Shown here piece after piece: positions 6,358 to 6,798 of a DNA stretch of 6,798 nucleotides. The notes beneath the pieces are model-generated. The model was not told the DNA's origin. It ran no database searches and worked only from the letters and a program-made list of their open reading frames with translations. Location: positions 1 through 6,798 of the forward strand of contig JAEYQN010000148.1 of assembly GCA_023409995.1 (NCBI GenBank), written 5' to 3'. Position 1 is the stretch's first letter. Every line of letters starts with the position of its first letter. The position numbers were made by a program, and so were the translations under genes. This stretch comes from Cyanobacteria bacterium OH_CBB_238. GTDB taxonomy: Bacteria; Cyanobacteriota; Vampirovibrionia; Gastranaerophilales; Gastranaerophilaceae.

Positions 6358-6656
6358 TACATCACCCGCACTCTCGGTAATGGCAATGCCATCTTAATAT
6401 AATCTGGTATACCATCTACTACATTGACGCTGGCAGTTCTCTCACCTTCTTGCAGGCTTTTCAAATCTAATGTTTCACGATGCATATAAAGATAAATGGC
6501 TAGCTCCACAATTGTATTATCACAGCTTTGTAAGCTTTCCACATTACAATAATGGCAGGACATATTTGTAGCCAGCTCCAGATACTGTTCGCATATTTCA
6601 TCTACTGGAATATCAACATCCTCTAATTCCAACAATTTCTTCATTCTCTCTAGCAT
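6357..6656 (-). CDS. gp6-like head-tail connector protein
   Basis: 99 aa from ATG 6656, chosen because GGAGGT (6663-6668) sits 6 nt upstream. An upstream extension to 6755 would run through the stable hairpin and the end of the capsid gene in another frame. The protein is mostly helical. It starts MLERMKKLLELEDVDIPVDE, has helices around EICEQYLELATN and NTIVELAIYLYMH, and ends EGERTASVNVVDGIPDYIKM followed by ALPLPRVRV. This fits Phage_connect_1-type adaptors, where an EGxxS segment precedes a proline-rich C-terminus. Such proteins form a ring under the portal after DNA packaging and provide the surface for the stopper or tail. Gene order (capsid, connector) matches HK97-like modules. A CxxC at residues 35-38 (CHYC) is a small oddity. 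Confidence 0.85.
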   Translation of the reverse strand: MLERMKKLLELEDVDIPVDEICEQYLELATNMSCHYCNVESLQSCDNTIVELAIYLYMHRETLDLKSLQEGERTASVNVVDGIPDYIKMALPLPRVRVM

Positions 6657-6673
6657 CGCATCACCTCCAATAA

Positions 6674-6695
6674 GGGCGCACCCGAAGATACGCCC
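6674..6695 (-). other. stable C(UUCG)G hairpin between capsid and connector genes
   Basis: In the minus-strand transcript, GGGCGTATC, the loop TTCG, and GGTGCGCCC form a 9-bp stem (two or more G-U pairs) closed by a C-G pair on a UUCG tetraloop, the most stable tetraloop class. It is followed by TTATT, too weak for a full terminator, and then by the connector's ribosome binding site. It may act as a partial terminator or as an RNA-processing or 3'-stabilising element that keeps capsid mRNA in excess over downstream genes. Confidence 0.7.
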
Positions 6696-6703
6696 CCCTG
6701 CTT

Positions 6704-6798
6704 TTAACCTAAGAGTCTCACTGCCAATTCCGGATTCAACGTTTTTACTCCACAAAGCATATCAATGGAAATAACATCTTTTTTGTACTGACTATTGT
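6704..6798 (-). CDS. HK97-type major capsid protein, C-terminal end (partial)
   Basis: The frame is open from the right edge to TAA at 6704-6706 and gives 30 residues. They begin NSQYKKDVISIDMLCGVKTL and end NPELAVRLLG. The ending (DVISIDxLxGVKTLxPELAVRLLG) is typical of major capsid proteins of low-GC Gram-positive phages, which form the icosahedral shell. The codon frame is continuous with no disruption. The start and ribosome binding site lie outside the window. The connector gene follows 48 nt after the stop codon, separated by the UUCG hairpin. The identification rests on a short piece plus its position directly before a connector gene, so it is good but not certain. Confidence 0.75.
   Translation of the reverse strand, partial: NSQYKKDVISIDMLCGVKTLNPELAVRLLG

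Noticed and set aside
6357..6755. Longer 132-aa form of the connector
   Set aside because: The extra 33 residues would be read through the capsid 3' end and the UUCG hairpin in another frame, while ATG 6656 has an ideal GGAGGT at 6 nt.
1..6798. tRNA, rRNA, CRISPR array or insertion sequence
   Set aside because: No cloverleaf with a T-loop GGTTC-type motif, no regularly spaced repeat-spacer units and no terminal inverted repeats around a transposase were seen on either strand.

Overview
The window reads as one end of a compact prophage or phage-derived element in a low-GC Gram-positive bacterium. Strong GGAGG-type ribosome binding sites, A/T-rich codon choice, and the protein families (TcdE-type holin, SPOR-tailed amidase, tandem serine recombinases) suggest a Clostridia host, probably Lachnospiraceae-like. 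That taxonomic call is inference. Every gene I can support lies on the minus strand, so transcription runs from the high-coordinate end to position 1.

Right half (about 3657-6798), late genes in transcription order: the last 30 codons of an HK97-type major capsid protein; a very stable C(UUCG)G hairpin; a 99-aa gp6-like head-tail connector; a 472-aa structural protein with an unrecognised N-terminal part and two C-terminal Ig-like domains; a holin; and an amidase endolysin with a SPOR domain. Spacing is tight: a 1-nt overlap, a 15-nt gap, then a 14-nt overlap. The unit ends at a textbook intrinsic terminator. No tail tube, tape measure, baseplate or fibre gene lies between connector and lysis genes.

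Middle (about 1000-3599): a probable promoter drives two paralogous serine recombinases of the large-integrase type. They overlap out of frame by 137 nt. Both keep the catalytic motif and zinc-ribbon cysteines, but only the downstream one has a substantial region after the ribbon. A long, partly wobble-paired hairpin ends this unit.

Left (1-950): a separately promoted 60-aa Gly-rich single-pass membrane protein, whose promoter carries repeated TACAGWT heptamers; then a separately promoted helix-turn-helix-like protein; then the start of another HTH-like protein that runs off the left edge. These may be regulators or accessory genes of the element, or flanking DNA. The element boundary cannot be placed from this window.

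Taken together: the capsid and connector proteins build and close the head, the holin and endolysin release particles, and the recombinase pair integrates and excises the element. The absence of tail genes in the expected place is the most interesting feature. It suggests either a tailless or minimal phage, or a satellite that makes its own capsid and borrows tails from a helper phage.
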